From Basidiobolus meristosporus CBS 931.73 (lineage: Eukaryota; Basidiobolomycota; Basidiobolomycetes; Basidiobolales; Basidiobolaceae): a stretch of 64,000 nt of DNA. A program made the translations under genes and the position numbers. Positions 35,591 to 46,258 of this stretch are shown here, in pieces. The DNA is taken from positions 95,857-159,856 of the forward strand of contig MCFE01000130.1 in the NCBI GenBank assembly GCA_002104905.1, in the 5' to 3' direction. The first letter of the stretch is position 1, and each line of letters begins with the position of its first letter. Under the pieces are notes generated by a model. That model was not told where the DNA came from. It made no database searches and saw nothing but the letters and a program-made list of their open reading frames with translations.

Positions 35591-35602
35591 GGTTATGAGC
35601 CC
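35591..35602 (+). other. primer-binding site matching initiator tRNA-Met anticodon arm
   Basis: GGTTATGAGCCC directly follows the LTR. It is the complement of GGGCTCATAACC, the anticodon arm of eukaryotic initiator tRNA-Met, and not of a tRNA 3' end. This implies priming by a cleaved half-tRNA, as known for Drosophila copia and yeast Ty5. Confidence 0.85.
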
Positions 35603-35626
35603 CGATTGCCTTAATCTATTCTAAAG

Positions 35627-38600
35627 ATGACTTCTACCAGCAAACAAAGCAATACCAACATCTTCCCTGTAAAGGAGAGGTTTGATGGGAAGAACTACAG
35701 ACTTTGGAGAATCAAGATGCAGATCCACCTTGAGGAAAGAAAGCTTTGGAATATAGTAACAGGAAAGGAAGTTGAGCCCAAAGGAACAGCAGAAGATGTG
35801 GAGAAGTTTCAAGAGAAGGAGAGAAAGGCCTTCAATGCAATATGCATCAATGTGCAAGACTCCTTCATTGGACAAATCCATGCCTCAAATACTGCCAAAG
35901 CAGCATGGGAATCCTTGGAGAAGATCTTTAGAGCAAAGTCAGTATCAAGCAAGCTTTATTTGAAACGAAAGTTCTTCAACATGAGAAAAAAGCCAGATGA
36001 TGACATGCTACAACTCATTACCAGAATGGAGACACTTGCAGAAGAACTTTACAGTATTAATGCTGGTGTAGATGATGAAGAAAAGATACTCTGTCTGCTT
36101 TGCAGCCTACCAGACGAGTATGAGCCACTCATACTTTCTTTTGAAAGCAGAGAAGACAACTTGACTTTAGACTATGTCAAAGGAAGACTTCTCCATGAAG
36201 AACTCAGACGTAATGACCAAGCAGAGAAAATTGAAGATAATGCTTTATTCAGTTCAGAAAGGCATACAGAAAAGAAGGGAAAGCAACAAAACCGAAGAAA
36301 ACCTGGCTGCTGTAACTACTGTAAGAAGCCAGGACACTGGGCAAGAGAATGCAAGAAGAAACAAGCAGACGAAAAACAGAAACTAGAGCAGGCAAACCAT
36401 ATAACTACTGATGAACAGCTATTTGTCACTGTACAAGAGAGTGCAAGTAACCGAAGTAATGAATGGTATATTGACTCTGGAGCATCACAGCATATTTGTG
36501 GTATAAAGGATTGGTTCAGCAACTTAAAGACTATTCCCGTAAGAAAGGTTTATCTGGGAGATAACTCTGCATTGGAAGCTACCGCCAGTGGGTCTATACA
36601 ACTAAATATGAGTGATAACTCAGGGGCAACAACAGCAAAACTGACTGACGTACTCTATGTACCTGGAATAGCTAAGAACCTACTCTCAGTCAGTAAAGCA
36701 ACTACTCAGGGACTGAAATTCGTTTTTACTAAGCTGAGCTGCTCAATATTGAGTGAAAATGGACAAAAATTAGCTTCGGGAATCAGAGATCACAATATAT
36801 TCAAGTTACAATGCAAGATCATTGTACCTGAGTATGTCAACATTGCTGAAACCGATGAAACCAACTGGGAGACGTGGCATAGGAGGCTAGGACACATAGG
36901 GGAACAGAAAATGAGCCAATTGGTGAAAAATCAGCTTGTTTTGGGCCTAAAATACTCAATTCCGATCAAATTGAATGTTTGTAAAGGATGTTCATATGGC
37001 AAACAAGCTAGGCAACATTTCAAGAGCTCAGAAGGCATCAATACCACCAAAATATTGGCTATTGTACACTCAGACATATGTGGCCCCATGAGAACACTGT
37101 CCTTTGGAGCCAAGAGATACTTTATGACGTTTATTGATGACAAGACAAGATACACATGGGTGTACTTCCTCAAAACAAAGGATGAAGCTTTAGAGACGTT
37201 TAAGCACTTCAAGAACATGGCAGAAACACAAACTGGGTGTAAATTGAAGGTACTACAAAGTGACAATGGAGGAGAATACTGCTCAAAGGAGTTTGCAAAA
37301 TACTGCTTGTCTACTGGTATACTTCAACAGACCACAGTTCCTCATACTCCACAGCAAAATGGAGTAGCAGAACGTGCAAACAGAACAATAGTAGAGATGG
37401 GAAGATCTATGCTACATGATAAGGGAATGGACTACAAGTTTTGGGCTGAATCTGTTGCTACCGCTGTAAACATCAAGAACAGATGCCCAACAACAGCACT
37501 ACGTGATTCTACACCCTTTGAAGCATATACAGGCAAAAAACCAGATCTCCAGCACCTCAGGATCTTTGGCAGTGATGTCTTTTATCACATCCCTGACAAA
37601 AAACGCTCAAAGTTGGAACCAAAGAGTAGAAAAGGGATCTTTCTTGGGTATTGTGAAGGTACTAAAGGGTATAGAGTGTATGATGGCGAAATTCAGAAGC
37701 TGATCAAGAGCAGGGACGTTGTATTTGAGGAGAATTCAGATCAGAAAGCCACAGAAATCATTGGCCAGCTGCCTGATGATGCAATCAACACAAATGAAGA
37801 AGATACGTACCAAATCCAGCCAGAGATGGAAGATACTTCTACCAGTTCCAGATCAGAACAGATTATCCCAGTTAGGAGATCTACCAGAATAAGAAATGCC
37901 CCTGGATCCTGGTGGCAGACATCCAATGATCATGAAGAAGCTTATCTTGCCTTATGTGCCGAACCTCAGAATCTGGAACAGGCAATGCAAGGTCCAGATG
38001 CTACTAAGTGGCAACAAGCCATGCAGGAGGAGTACCAATCACTGATCAAGGCAAAAACGTGGGAACTGGTAGATTTACCAAATGGGAGAAAGCCAATAGG
38101 ATGTAGATGGGTCTACAAGATCAAGATAACCTCAAATGGTGCCGTTGATAAGTACAAGGCTAGATTGGTAGCTAAAGGCTATTCCCAGATCCAGGGACTA
38201 GACTTTAAGGAAACATTTGCTCCGGTTGCCAAGTTTAACTCTATTAGGACAGTTCTAGCCCTGGCAGCTGTACACAGTCTAGATCTACACCAAATGGACG
38301 TCAAAACAGCCTTTCTAAATGGGGATTTGCAAGAAACTATATATATGGAGCAACCAGAAGGTTTTACCGATCCAAAAAGCCCCCATAAGGTGTGCAAACT
38401 TAGAAAATCGTTGTATGGGCTTAAGCAGGCACCCAGAGCATGGTATAACAAGATTGACACATATCTAGAGGAAATTGGGTTCTCTCGTAGCACTGCAGAT
38501 CACAGTATATATGTGAAACAGCTCAAAAAGGGTGTGATCATCCTAGTTCTTTATGTGGACGACCTAATTATAGCTACAAGTGATCAAGAGGCACTTAAAC

Positions 38601-39544
38601 AGAAGAAATCAGATCTCTTCAGCAAGTTTGAGATGAAAGATCTTGGAAAATTGAGCTATTTTCTTGGAATTGAGGTCAAATTTGACATATCTACGCAGAA
38701 AATTGTGCTGAATCAGTCTAAGTACATCAGGGACATTCTTAGACGCTTCAAAATGGAAAATTGCAAACCTGCAGCAACCCCTATGGACAATAACCTGAAA
38801 TTAAGCAAATCTCAGCCAGTTATGGATGAAAACGGCTCAAATATGGACCAAAACTTTCCCTATCAATCAATGGTCGGTAGCCTAATGTACTTGATGGTGT
38901 CTACACGTCCAGATATTGCAGTAGCAGTTGGAATAGTCAGTCAATTCATGCAGAATTATGGATCAGATCAAATTGCAGCAGTTAAGCGGATTTTCAGATA
39001 TCTACAAGGTACCATAAATATGGTACTGGAATACTCTGGAGCAGCTAATAGGCGAAAATTTGATGGTTATAGTGATTCAGATTGGGGTAGAGATCTGATT
39101 GACAGACGCTCTACCACAGGCTATGTATTTCTTTATGCTGGTGCAGCTATTACTTGGAATTGCAAGAAACAACCAACTGTGGCACTATCTACAACTGAAG
39201 CCGAATATATGGCTGCATATCAAGCAACTAAGGAGGCTATATGGCTACGAAAATTATTCAAAGACTTAGGTTTTAATTCAGGTGAACCAACATGTATTTA
39301 CAAGGATAATCAAAGTTGTATTTCATTAGCTAGAAATCCTACTAATCATGCCAGAACTAAGCACATTGATATACAGCATCACTTTGTGAGGGAAGCTGTA
39401 GAAAATAACTTAGTGGAGCTGGTTTACTGCCCAACTGACAAAATGGTGGCAGACATATTGACAAAACCACTAGCTAGGCCACAGTTTGAGATCCTTAGAG
39501 AGAAATTGGGATTAAGAAATTATTTAGTTGAGGGGGAGTGTTGA
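35627..39544 (+). CDS. Copia-1 gag-pol polyprotein, 1305 aa, intact
   Basis: One uninterrupted frame in Ty1/copia domain order. Gag: about residues 1-225. CCHC zinc knuckle CNYCKKPGHWAREC: about 228-241. Aspartic protease WYIDSGASQHI: about 281-291. Integrase zinc region HRRLGHIGEQKM..CKGCSYGK: about 416-456. Integrase catalytic D in HSDICGPM (about 482), D in SDNGGEY (about 546) and E in NGVAERANRT (about 582). Reverse transcriptase with KARLVAKGYSQ, MDVKTAFLNGDL and the active site YVDDLIIA (about 977). RNase H with SDSDWGRD, ALSTTEAEYMA and TKHIDIQHHFVRE. The stop codon (39542-39544) lies inside the 3' LTR. Integrase before RT distinguishes it from Gypsy. All catalytic residues are present. 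Confidence 0.97.
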   Translation: MTSTSKQSNTNIFPVKERFDGKNYRLWRIKMQIHLEERKLWNIVTGKEVEPKGTAEDVEKFQEKERKAFNAICINVQDSFIGQIHASNTAKAAWESLEKIFRAKSVSSKLYLKRKFFNMRKKPDDDMLQLITRMETLAEELYSINAGVDDEEKILCLLCSLPDEYEPLILSFESREDNLTLDYVKGRLLHEELRRNDQAEKIEDNALFSSERHTEKKGKQQNRRKPGCCNYCKKPGHWARECKKKQADEKQKLEQANHITTDEQLFVTVQESASNRSNEWYIDSGASQHICGIKDWFSNLKTIPVRKVYLGDNSALEATASGSIQLNMSDNSGATTAKLTDVLYVPGIAKNLLSVSKATTQGLKFVFTKLSCSILSENGQKLASGIRDHNIFKLQCKIIVPEYVNIAETDETNWETWHRRLGHIGEQKMSQLVKNQLVLGLKYSIPIKLNVCKGCSYGKQARQHFKSSEGINTTKILAIVHSDICGPMRTLSFGAKRYFMTFIDDKTRYTWVYFLKTKDEALETFKHFKNMAETQTGCKLKVLQSDNGGEYCSKEFAKYCLSTGILQQTTVPHTPQQNGVAERANRTIVEMGRSMLHDKGMDYKFWAESVATAVNIKNRCPTTALRDSTPFEAYTGKKPDLQHLRIFGSDVFYHIPDKKRSKLEPKSRKGIFLGYCEGTKGYRVYDGEIQKLIKSRDVVFEENSDQKATEIIGQLPDDAINTNEEDTYQIQPEMEDTSTSSRSEQIIPVRRSTRIRNAPGSWWQTSNDHEEAYLALCAEPQNLEQAMQGPDATKWQQAMQEEYQSLIKAKTWELVDLPNGRKPIGCRWVYKIKITSNGAVDKYKARLVAKGYSQIQGLDFKETFAPVAKFNSIRTVLALAAVHSLDLHQMDVKTAFLNGDLQETIYMEQPEGFTDPKSPHKVCKLRKSLYGLKQAPRAWYNKIDTYLEEIGFSRSTADHSIYVKQLKKGVIILVLYVDDLIIATSDQEALKQKKSDLFSKFEMKDLGKLSYFLGIEVKFDISTQKIVLNQSKYIRDILRRFKMENCKPAATPMDNNLKLSKSQPVMDENGSNMDQNFPYQSMVGSLMYLMVSTRPDIAVAVGIVSQFMQNYGSDQIAAVKRIFRYLQGTINMVLEYSGAANRRKFDGYSDSDWGRDLIDRRSTTGYVFLYAGAAITWNCKKQPTVALSTTEAEYMAAYQATKEAIWLRKLFKDLGFNSGEPTCIYKDNQSCISLARNPTNHARTKHIDIQHHFVREAVENNLVELVYCPTDKMVADILTKPLARPQFEILREKLGLRNYLVEGEC
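39530..39538 (+). other. Copia-1 polypurine tract
   Basis: GAGGGGGAG immediately before the 3' LTR. It is also coding, and the polyprotein reads through it into the LTR. Confidence 0.85.
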
Positions 39545-39907
39545 AATATTGGACTATTTGGTATCATTCAGCAGCTAAAAATTTACTTAACAATTCTAGG
39601 CTAGTCTTAGTCACTGTAGGACTCATTTACTGCCTTAACTTCGCCACTTTCTCCAGATATATGATCTTATGATTATTCCCCTATAGTCAGGATCAAATTA
39701 GCACTATTACCAAACATTATGTACTAACCCTGAAACTGTTACAGAATGCTCCTAAATATTGAGAAACCCTCCCTACTTAGTGTTGCAGCTGTATTACTTC
39801 TACAAAGGTATAAATACTGAGCTTCTTTATGAATAAACAACAGTTCAACTATTATCACTATTTCTTGATAAGTTCCTTATATCCAAATCACTTCTTAAAT
39901 TGCAACA
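39539..39907 (+). repeat. Copia-1 3' LTR
   Basis: 369 bp, no difference seen from the 5' LTR. Contains the last codons and stop of the polyprotein. Confidence 0.97.
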
Positions 39908-39912
39908 GCCAC

Positions 39913-41404
39913 TAATAAAACTGACTTGATCTATTGGATAGTGCCACAGAGTGCCAGACTGATCTGGCACTCTATGGCAATATCTAACACTATAATTTCC
40001 AACATAATGCCAGTGGTACAATATAGTTACTGGTAATGTTACTCAATGTTACTCATGTTGCTCAGAATAGTGATTTCCTTGCTTTGTTTACTCTTCATAA
40101 TGCTCCAGACACATTTCTCCTAGTAGATGTCTTCTTGTATGAATATACTGTGCATTGATAAGTATCTTAACCATCTTACCTACTCTACATTTTCTCCTAT
40201 ATATGACTTGACTTGGTATTACCTGCCAATATGCTGAATCTCCTCCAATATCTCAATGTATGCCCTACCCTCACTCTGAGATGATTAAATATCTCATTGT
40301 AAAGCTTCTGCTTCCTGCTAAGCACACAATTCCTTGGCTTCCTATATGCTGTAATACATCTAAGTCTCCAACAATCCACTCCTATATAAGCTAAGTCTGC
40401 CATACATTTCCCCCATCTACTGAAATCTGGATAGTTCTCTACCCAGAGTGCTTTGTTGTGGCTACTTCTAGCAAATGGCCCACCAAGCCAGATGATGTTA
40501 CCCTCAATGTCAGACAGTGCTTGGAACTTTGCACAGTGTGCCTTGTACTTACCAGAATAAAAGTGCCTTTGCCCTCTAGCAGGTCTGTTAATCCTGACTG
40601 GGAAGGTATCCAAAATACTCCTTATATGGAACCTGTTGCTGAACACTCCAGGATATGGAAGTCTATCAGAACTTCTGAACCTAGTATTCCAAGCTTGCTC
40701 TAAGTCATTCATACCCTCTGCAAGGTGGTTCTTCATTGCTGTCAGCTTGGAATGAAAGCTTCTTGGACTTTTGTTGCCATGGACAGTGGGATGAAACCTT
40801 GTGGGGCAATAGTTGTTGTAATAGCAGAAAAGCTTAACAAGAGATCTCCTTGAGTAGACTGGGGTAGAAGGTCCTCAGTACTTGGTATAGATCCCCTCTG
40901 ATGTGTCAAAAAGAAATCCAGTGGTAGTGATGGGATTGATGAGAAAAGGCCATTCAGATGAATAAGAGATATTAAAATTGGTAGGTTATCAAGCTGTGAT
41001 GATTTGAATTGATTTGGCACAATTGGCTTTATTAATCTGATTCTCCATGCATTATGATTAGATCTTCATCAATCACCATGTATTGCAACATTATGATGCA
41101 GAAATCATCCACAAACAATGACTTGCTATTTTTATTGATGCATTGCTTGCAAATCTATAATTAAATAGGAAATCTGCAATTGAGGTGTTCTATCTGTGTC
41201 AATGCAATTCAAGATGCATCATGCAAAGTATATGGAAAACTCCACAATCACATTAGATTTCATATATACTTCATGTAAGACCAGGTAAATGTCAATATAT
41301 TACTATATAAGTATCCAAATCTGTCACCATGGTCCTTATGCCTAGTCTCATCTTATCTTTAATACAACCCACGCAAAACCCAACCCCAGCTCATAAGCAT
41401 GGTC
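39913..41404 (-). mobile_element. PIF/Harbinger-like DNA transposon remnant, copy 1
   Basis: The left end, CTGACTTGATCTATTGGATAG, is a degenerate form of the terminus AGACTTGTTCC(A/G)TTGGATAGTGCCACA seen at 49092 and at the MITE. The minus strand at 40197-40736 encodes a DDE_Tnp_4-type transposase core: GNIIWLGGPFARSSHNKALW (first catalytic region), CMADLAYIGVD, then AYRKPRNCVLSRKQKLYNEI and RVRVGHTLRYWRRFSIL. That order is characteristic of PIF/Harbinger transposases. An upstream helical part (PTRFHPTVHGNKSPRSFHSK) is in the same frame beyond 40736. Homology with copy 2 ends near 41404. Confidence 0.65.
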
Positions 41405-42959
41405 CAGATTAAAAAGTTGATGCTGGATCCAGTCATGTTCTCTCTGTATTATTTTGGTATAGCTTAAGTCAAAGATGATCCTTCATACAGATATTTGGGC
41501 ACTACTCATTAGTCAAGCAGAACTAGATACCTCATAGAGTCAACAGGGATGGAAAAAGCTTAATTGAAAGCTGTAGCATGAGTCCTACATCAAGATGCCA
41601 GCAGAAGTATGTAAGAAGATATATCACAAGACAAGTACTGAGATTATAAATGATCTGAGAGTCAGAGATTTGATGAGGAAGCCATACAGGAGCAATTTTG
41701 TGCACAAGTTACTCAGTACAAGCTAGATGTGTCCATTTGTGCCTCAACTTTAGGAGCAAAGAAATGTGAATGAGTTTTTGCCTGAAGTGACTAATACACT
41801 GTGATATATTGATAAAGCTAAGTGGCTTCCAAGAGCAATATACATAGGACTCATCCAAGCAACAGTTCCAAATTAGAGGACAGAGGGTAAGTGAATACTT
41901 GGAGGAACCAGAAGGTGAGTTTCAAGAGGAAGAATACAGGCCACAAGCACCAGCATGCCTTGCTGGATTCCTTACAATCCTTTGCAACTTCAGTGTACCA
42001 GAAAACATCTGTCTATATTACACTAACATTCTTCACAAGAGCGCCCTACACCAAGTCAACACATGTTGGGTCAACATGCATGCCTCAGAGCACAACCACC
42101 AGAACTTGCCAAATTGCTCACTCAGACACAAGTCCATTGGAGCAGGCCAAGTCACATTAACAAGTGGCATTACATTGAAATCAGCCAAGGGCCATGCCAA
42201 CACATCAAGTTGTACCTGCACATGCTTTTACTGCTAACTATTAGCAAGTAACTTCTGGTGAACTGACTGATGAAGACTGAAATGTAGTGCCTCTACTACC
42301 AGTGCCTTTGGCAAGTAAGGAATGTGTCAGTGTGTAGCACTGCAGGCCAGTACAGTGGCATCATTTGGAGCAATTAAGCACAGCCAAGCTGCTGCATTGC
42401 ACTCATCAACTAGGAGGCAAAATACAGACTACAAATACACAAGTAGCCAAGATGATAGTCAACAAGGAAGTAGTTTGGGTGTGCAAGGTAAAAAGCTACC
42501 AAGTGCTTCAGTAGTAATCCCAGTGAGAAAAGGCCTAGGAGAGGATGATGCAATTGCATTGAGTTGCTATAATTTGTCATGATCTAATAACACATTCTTT
42601 TTGCAATCAACGTTGAGCCATTGCAATTCAGTGGTCACTTTATTTTTGATATAAGTAAGATTTATTGCATTGAAGAAACATATCCCAATACCGGATTTTA
42701 CCCACCATTAAAGCAGTATCTGGTCATGCATGTGATGCAAGCATAACAAGTTGGCGCAGTCATTGGTGCCAACCTCACTATTTCAGATTGTGTCATAGGG
42801 TGCAAGATTATGCCACACAGTATAAAACTGTCAAAGATCAATCCTGCCTATTGGGAGCTAAAATATTGCGCCCAATTGCTCCTAACAGCAGCTGATTGTG
42901 CTGCACACCCTAGCATGGTACAATGGAACAAGTCCAATATATCTTTGACCAAAGATTAG
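41405..42959. other. unassigned old repeat sequence
   Basis: AT-rich repeat-derived sequence. The segment about 41710-41920 is similar to 50954-51156, where it encodes DVSVYASALGAKVTLDEFLP in a short open frame, so it was once coding; I do not recognise the family. Plus-strand frames at 41899-42237 and 42322-42582 are open but show no motif. Confidence 0.4.
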
Positions 42960-44140
42960 TTCAAATATACTTCTGGCAGAAGATCTGAAGAGTTTAATCA
43001 AAAGAGTTACCCTGTTGGTTAATAAGAAGGAATTAATAGGTATACCAGCAACTGTTGAAGACAATATAGTTACTCCTTAGATAGCCTGAGAGACAGATTT
43101 CAGGGCTTTGTATTAGTCACAGAGTCCAGAACTAAAGATTTGACATTATGTTACATATATCAATGGCTGTGGAATTAAGAATATGAATTGTTGAGAAGTA
43201 GGTGAAAAAGGCTTAAATTGGCAGCGGTAATCAACAAAGGAGGTACTCATGAACCTTTAGAGGCTTCTGTTATGATCTGCTGCATGAATAGTGTGTGAGA
43301 AGAGTCAAATGCACTGTAAAGACTGATCATGCCTCCCTCAATTGTGTATTTACTCAGAAGGTACTCTCTAGAAGAATGACAAGATGGAGTGAATACATTC
43401 AGCAATTTTACTTGGAGATTCTCTACTGCCCTGGGAAAATCAACACGGTTGCTGATACCTTATCAAGATTTGAACAAGTTACACAACTCAACTTGATGCA
43501 TGAATCAGATTAGCCTAGCCTACTACCAAAGTACTTGGAGGCCAAGCCATTCCTAATGTGGTGAATGAGAATATCAAGAAGATAATCCAGCATGCAGCTG
43601 GTAAATTTGTAGTACAAGATCAAATACTCTACCAACTAAGCTCCCTATTCCTCTATAACTCTTATGCCAAGACTTGTGACACTTTAACAGCCTTCTTTGC
43701 TGCTACTGCAAAAGGAAAGGACCCAAATTAGAGCAAGGCCTCAAAAAAAGAGATTATCAGCAGAGAATGCCTGAATATAGATATGCTGCTATAAAAGAAG
43801 ACATATCATCCATATTCCCACTGAATATGTCCACAAACAAGAATTCTTGGATGTACCAAAATGACTCTGGAGTATTAGAAGTAGTTGCTCACCAAAAAAA
43901 ATTTTTTACTTATTACAAGATATCCAATTGAGAAGGTTTCAAGGGCAATATAGAGCACCTTTTGCTGCTCAACAGGGAGCTATCCAAGTAAACCTCAAAA
44001 TTAGTGAAGGAAGTACTCTATGTACCAGAAATAGTCAAGTACCTACTATCTGAAAACAATACAGCAGCAGAAGGAATCAGATTCAGCTTTTTTATTTCAA
44101 AATGCAGGATCAATGATCAAGAGTCCAATGATTGACAGGA
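42960..44140 (+). pseudogene. decayed Copia fragment (+), split by a Gypsy chimera
   Basis: Plus-strand copia remnants: DSLRDRFQGFVLVTESRTKD (gag, near 43080) and, after an interruption, SWMYQNDSGVLEVV (protease) and VKEVLYVPEIVKYLLSENNT near 44000-44060. The middle (43268-43681) is foreign Gypsy-1 sequence. Confidence 0.55.
43268..43681 (+). repeat. Gypsy-1 LTR/pol chimera
   Basis: Starts with the first about 25 bp of the Gypsy-1 LTR (TGTTATGATCTGCTGC). It jumps to an RNase H/integrase-side fragment (KTDHASLNCVFTQK, YCPGKINTVADTLSRFEQ) and ends with the last about 60 bp of the LTR (..GACTTGTGACA). It looks like a deleted or template-switched Gypsy-1 product. No target duplication was found. 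Confidence 0.65.
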
Positions 44141-44169
44141 CTGAATCAGCACAAAGTAATGAGAGTTTT

Positions 44170-45520
44170 TCTCATTCCAGAGTATAAGTGATGGAATAAA
44201 TCCTCTGGATCTCACACATATAACAGTAATACCTTCCATTGTGCCTAGAAAAGCCAGCTATCTGGTTGGTGGCTGGGGTATCTCCAATGCAGATAATAAT
44301 TTGCACAATGGCATAACAGCCATAGACTGCTGTCCCACTGGAAAGCATACAAAACTCATCCAGCAATGCATACAGGTAGCTATTCAGGTTGGATGATGAT
44401 TTGGCCCAGATACCAATATGACTACCATCAGATTATTGCTCTGATACCGTAAGATGGGAGGCAGATTTTAATTGATGAGAATCAATAGATTCAGGTTGAT
44501 GGGAATCAGTGGTCAGCTGGATTTGCTGGTAGAGTAGTTGTTTAAGGAGTATCCATCAAGTACTAAGGCAAAGGCATGGTCAGACATAGCTTTGAGGTAG
44601 CCCTGCTTCTGAGCTGTTTGTAATCTCTGCCATTGCATGTATTGGATATGTTTGAGCTAGATTGACACTGGGTGTGGTACTCTCTAGCTTTGTGATATTT
44701 ATTGGGCTGCATAAGCTTCTATAGACAGGGTATTACCAGAATATATCTGGAGTGTCAAAAATGTTTTCCCCCTATGGTGGTAAATTCCTGACAATTGACA
44801 CATTGCAATGGTAGCATTTTTGGATGTGAATGCCATGCAACTGTTAACACATGCTCGTATCCAAAAGGTCTCTGGATCATCTGATGCTAGCCACATGATG
44901 GTTGTGCATTTATACCACAAACATGGTAAGTTACATCCCGGGATGATTTTGGCAGGAAGTAATAGTAAGTCCTCAAAGCCCCATTATTGATATTAGTGGA
45001 AATGCACCATTTCTTTAGCCACATCAGCACATCATTCACCAGTTGAAGGACTAATGGGCTCACTTGACTCCATAAAGTATCCTTGTGACTTTCTTCCATG
45101 GTTGTTGTCTCATTGCATAATGGGATTTTGCCAGGCTCATGTGGGGTACTTTTGTTTGGGGAGATAGACTAACAATCCAGCAGTGAACCTGCTTCTTTGC
45201 AGCTAGCACTCTGCATGCCATATTCAGAAGGCTGGGGTAAGCCTAAAGGTGTCACAAATCCACTTGACTCAGTTTGCACAAGGTGACAAGTACAGCCTGG
45301 CGCCATGATAAAAGTATCAACAGGCTTGCAAGATATTGGCGGTACAGTAGTGACTGATGAAAGGTCAGGTATAACTTGTGTGGAATAACACTGGCCATGA
45401 GCCTTGTAGTATTTCATATGCAGTCTGCAGGTTTCATGGCTGAGAGGCTTGCTATAATAGCCATTTGGTCTTTTTCTCTTCTCTTAGAGCATAGAATCAA
45501 AGTAATGTTTTCCATGGGGC
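44170..45520 (-). pseudogene. element A transposase, N-terminal to middle part (Tnp2/Plavaka-like)
   Basis: Minus strand. The N-terminal zinc-finger block KPLSHETCRLHMKYYKAHGQ is read near 45420-45480, followed by TTVPPISCKPVDTFIMAPGC. Farther on is LLDEFCMLSSGTAVYGCYAI leading to IGDTPATNQIAGFSRHNGRY and YCYMCEIQR (44172-44366). The last block is the hallmark I use for the Tnp2/Plavaka group: a D-x-P-A motif, then a G-F-x-x-H and a C-x2-C pair. Many stops lie between the blocks. Confidence 0.55.
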
Positions 45521-45639
45521 AAACAGCCAGACAATCAACTATGCAGTGCTATTATATCTTTTTTTTGTTGATACTCATAATATATGCAAAATTGTTATGA
45601 TGATCAAGGTATGGATTCCATTAGGACACTATGTAAGGA

Positions 45640-45914
45640 CCATCAAAAAATTATTGCACCCAGATTTTATATAAAACTTGGACAAGATTTTTTGTCACAG
45701 CAATACAAAAGTGGCTTTTGATTGATTCTCTGCCAACTTTCTCACTTTCTTATCCCAGACACACTATCATCTCTTAGATTTGTGTGCATTGATTGGCAGT
45801 TGCCTCTTTTTTATACTCCTTACTCTCTGACCCAACCATTTCTCTTACTTTTCATAAGTACAAATTGATTCATTCCATTGAAACTTCAGTTGTACATCAA
45901 TTGCCAATTGTATT
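45640..45914. repeat. element A non-coding tail, copy c
   Basis: Similar to 26760-27060 and 24660-24960: ATTGCACCCAGATTTTAT, GTGGCTTTTG.TTG and TTGAAACTTCAGTTGTAC blocks are all shared. It ends where the Copia-2 LTR begins. Confidence 0.6.
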
Positions 45915-46258
45915 AGTTGTAAGAATCTGGGAGGTATTTTACAGTGATTGAGAGAACAAGTAGATTATGTGGTTTTGACTTAATGAATCATTGAATGTAA
46001 AAGTTGTATTTATACTTTTACATAGTCTTGGCATAAAAACAAATAGAATAGCGTAGGAAGGTCCCAAGAGCATCTGTGCAAAGTTTGGGCCTGTTTGAGC
46101 AACTTGGAGATTTTTTGTGTGTTGAGTACTTGATATTTTGGTGAAAATATTTTAACTAGATCCCAACAAGGATTTTGGTCAGTATTGTCTAGGAATCAAA
46201 GGTAATGATCCAAGTGACTAAGTTAGGTGACTATTTGGGTGGAATTACAGATTGTCAC
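45915..46258 (-). repeat. Copia-2 3' LTR
   Basis: Minus strand. Starts TGTGACAATCTGTAATTCC after a purine-rich tract (GAGTGGAAGTAG, 46259-46270) and runs to about 45915. It is related over its whole length to the LTR at 24330-24650. Confidence 0.7.

Larger units (their letters stand above)
35217..39912 (+). mobile_element. intact Ty1/copia retrotransposon (Copia-1) with target-site duplication
   Basis: Complete element at 35222-39907 flanked by GCCAC at 35217-35221 and 39908-39912. The two LTRs are 369 bp each and identical by eye. Order: LTR, primer site, one gag-pol frame of 1305 codons, polypurine tract, LTR. The target lies at the edge of the Harbinger-like remnant that resumes at 39913. 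Identical LTRs, an open frame and a clean duplication mean a very recent insertion that may still be active. Confidence 0.97.

Noticed and set aside
42322-42582. 86-codon plus-strand frame
   Set aside because: No motif and embedded in old repeats; could not be tied to any element protein.
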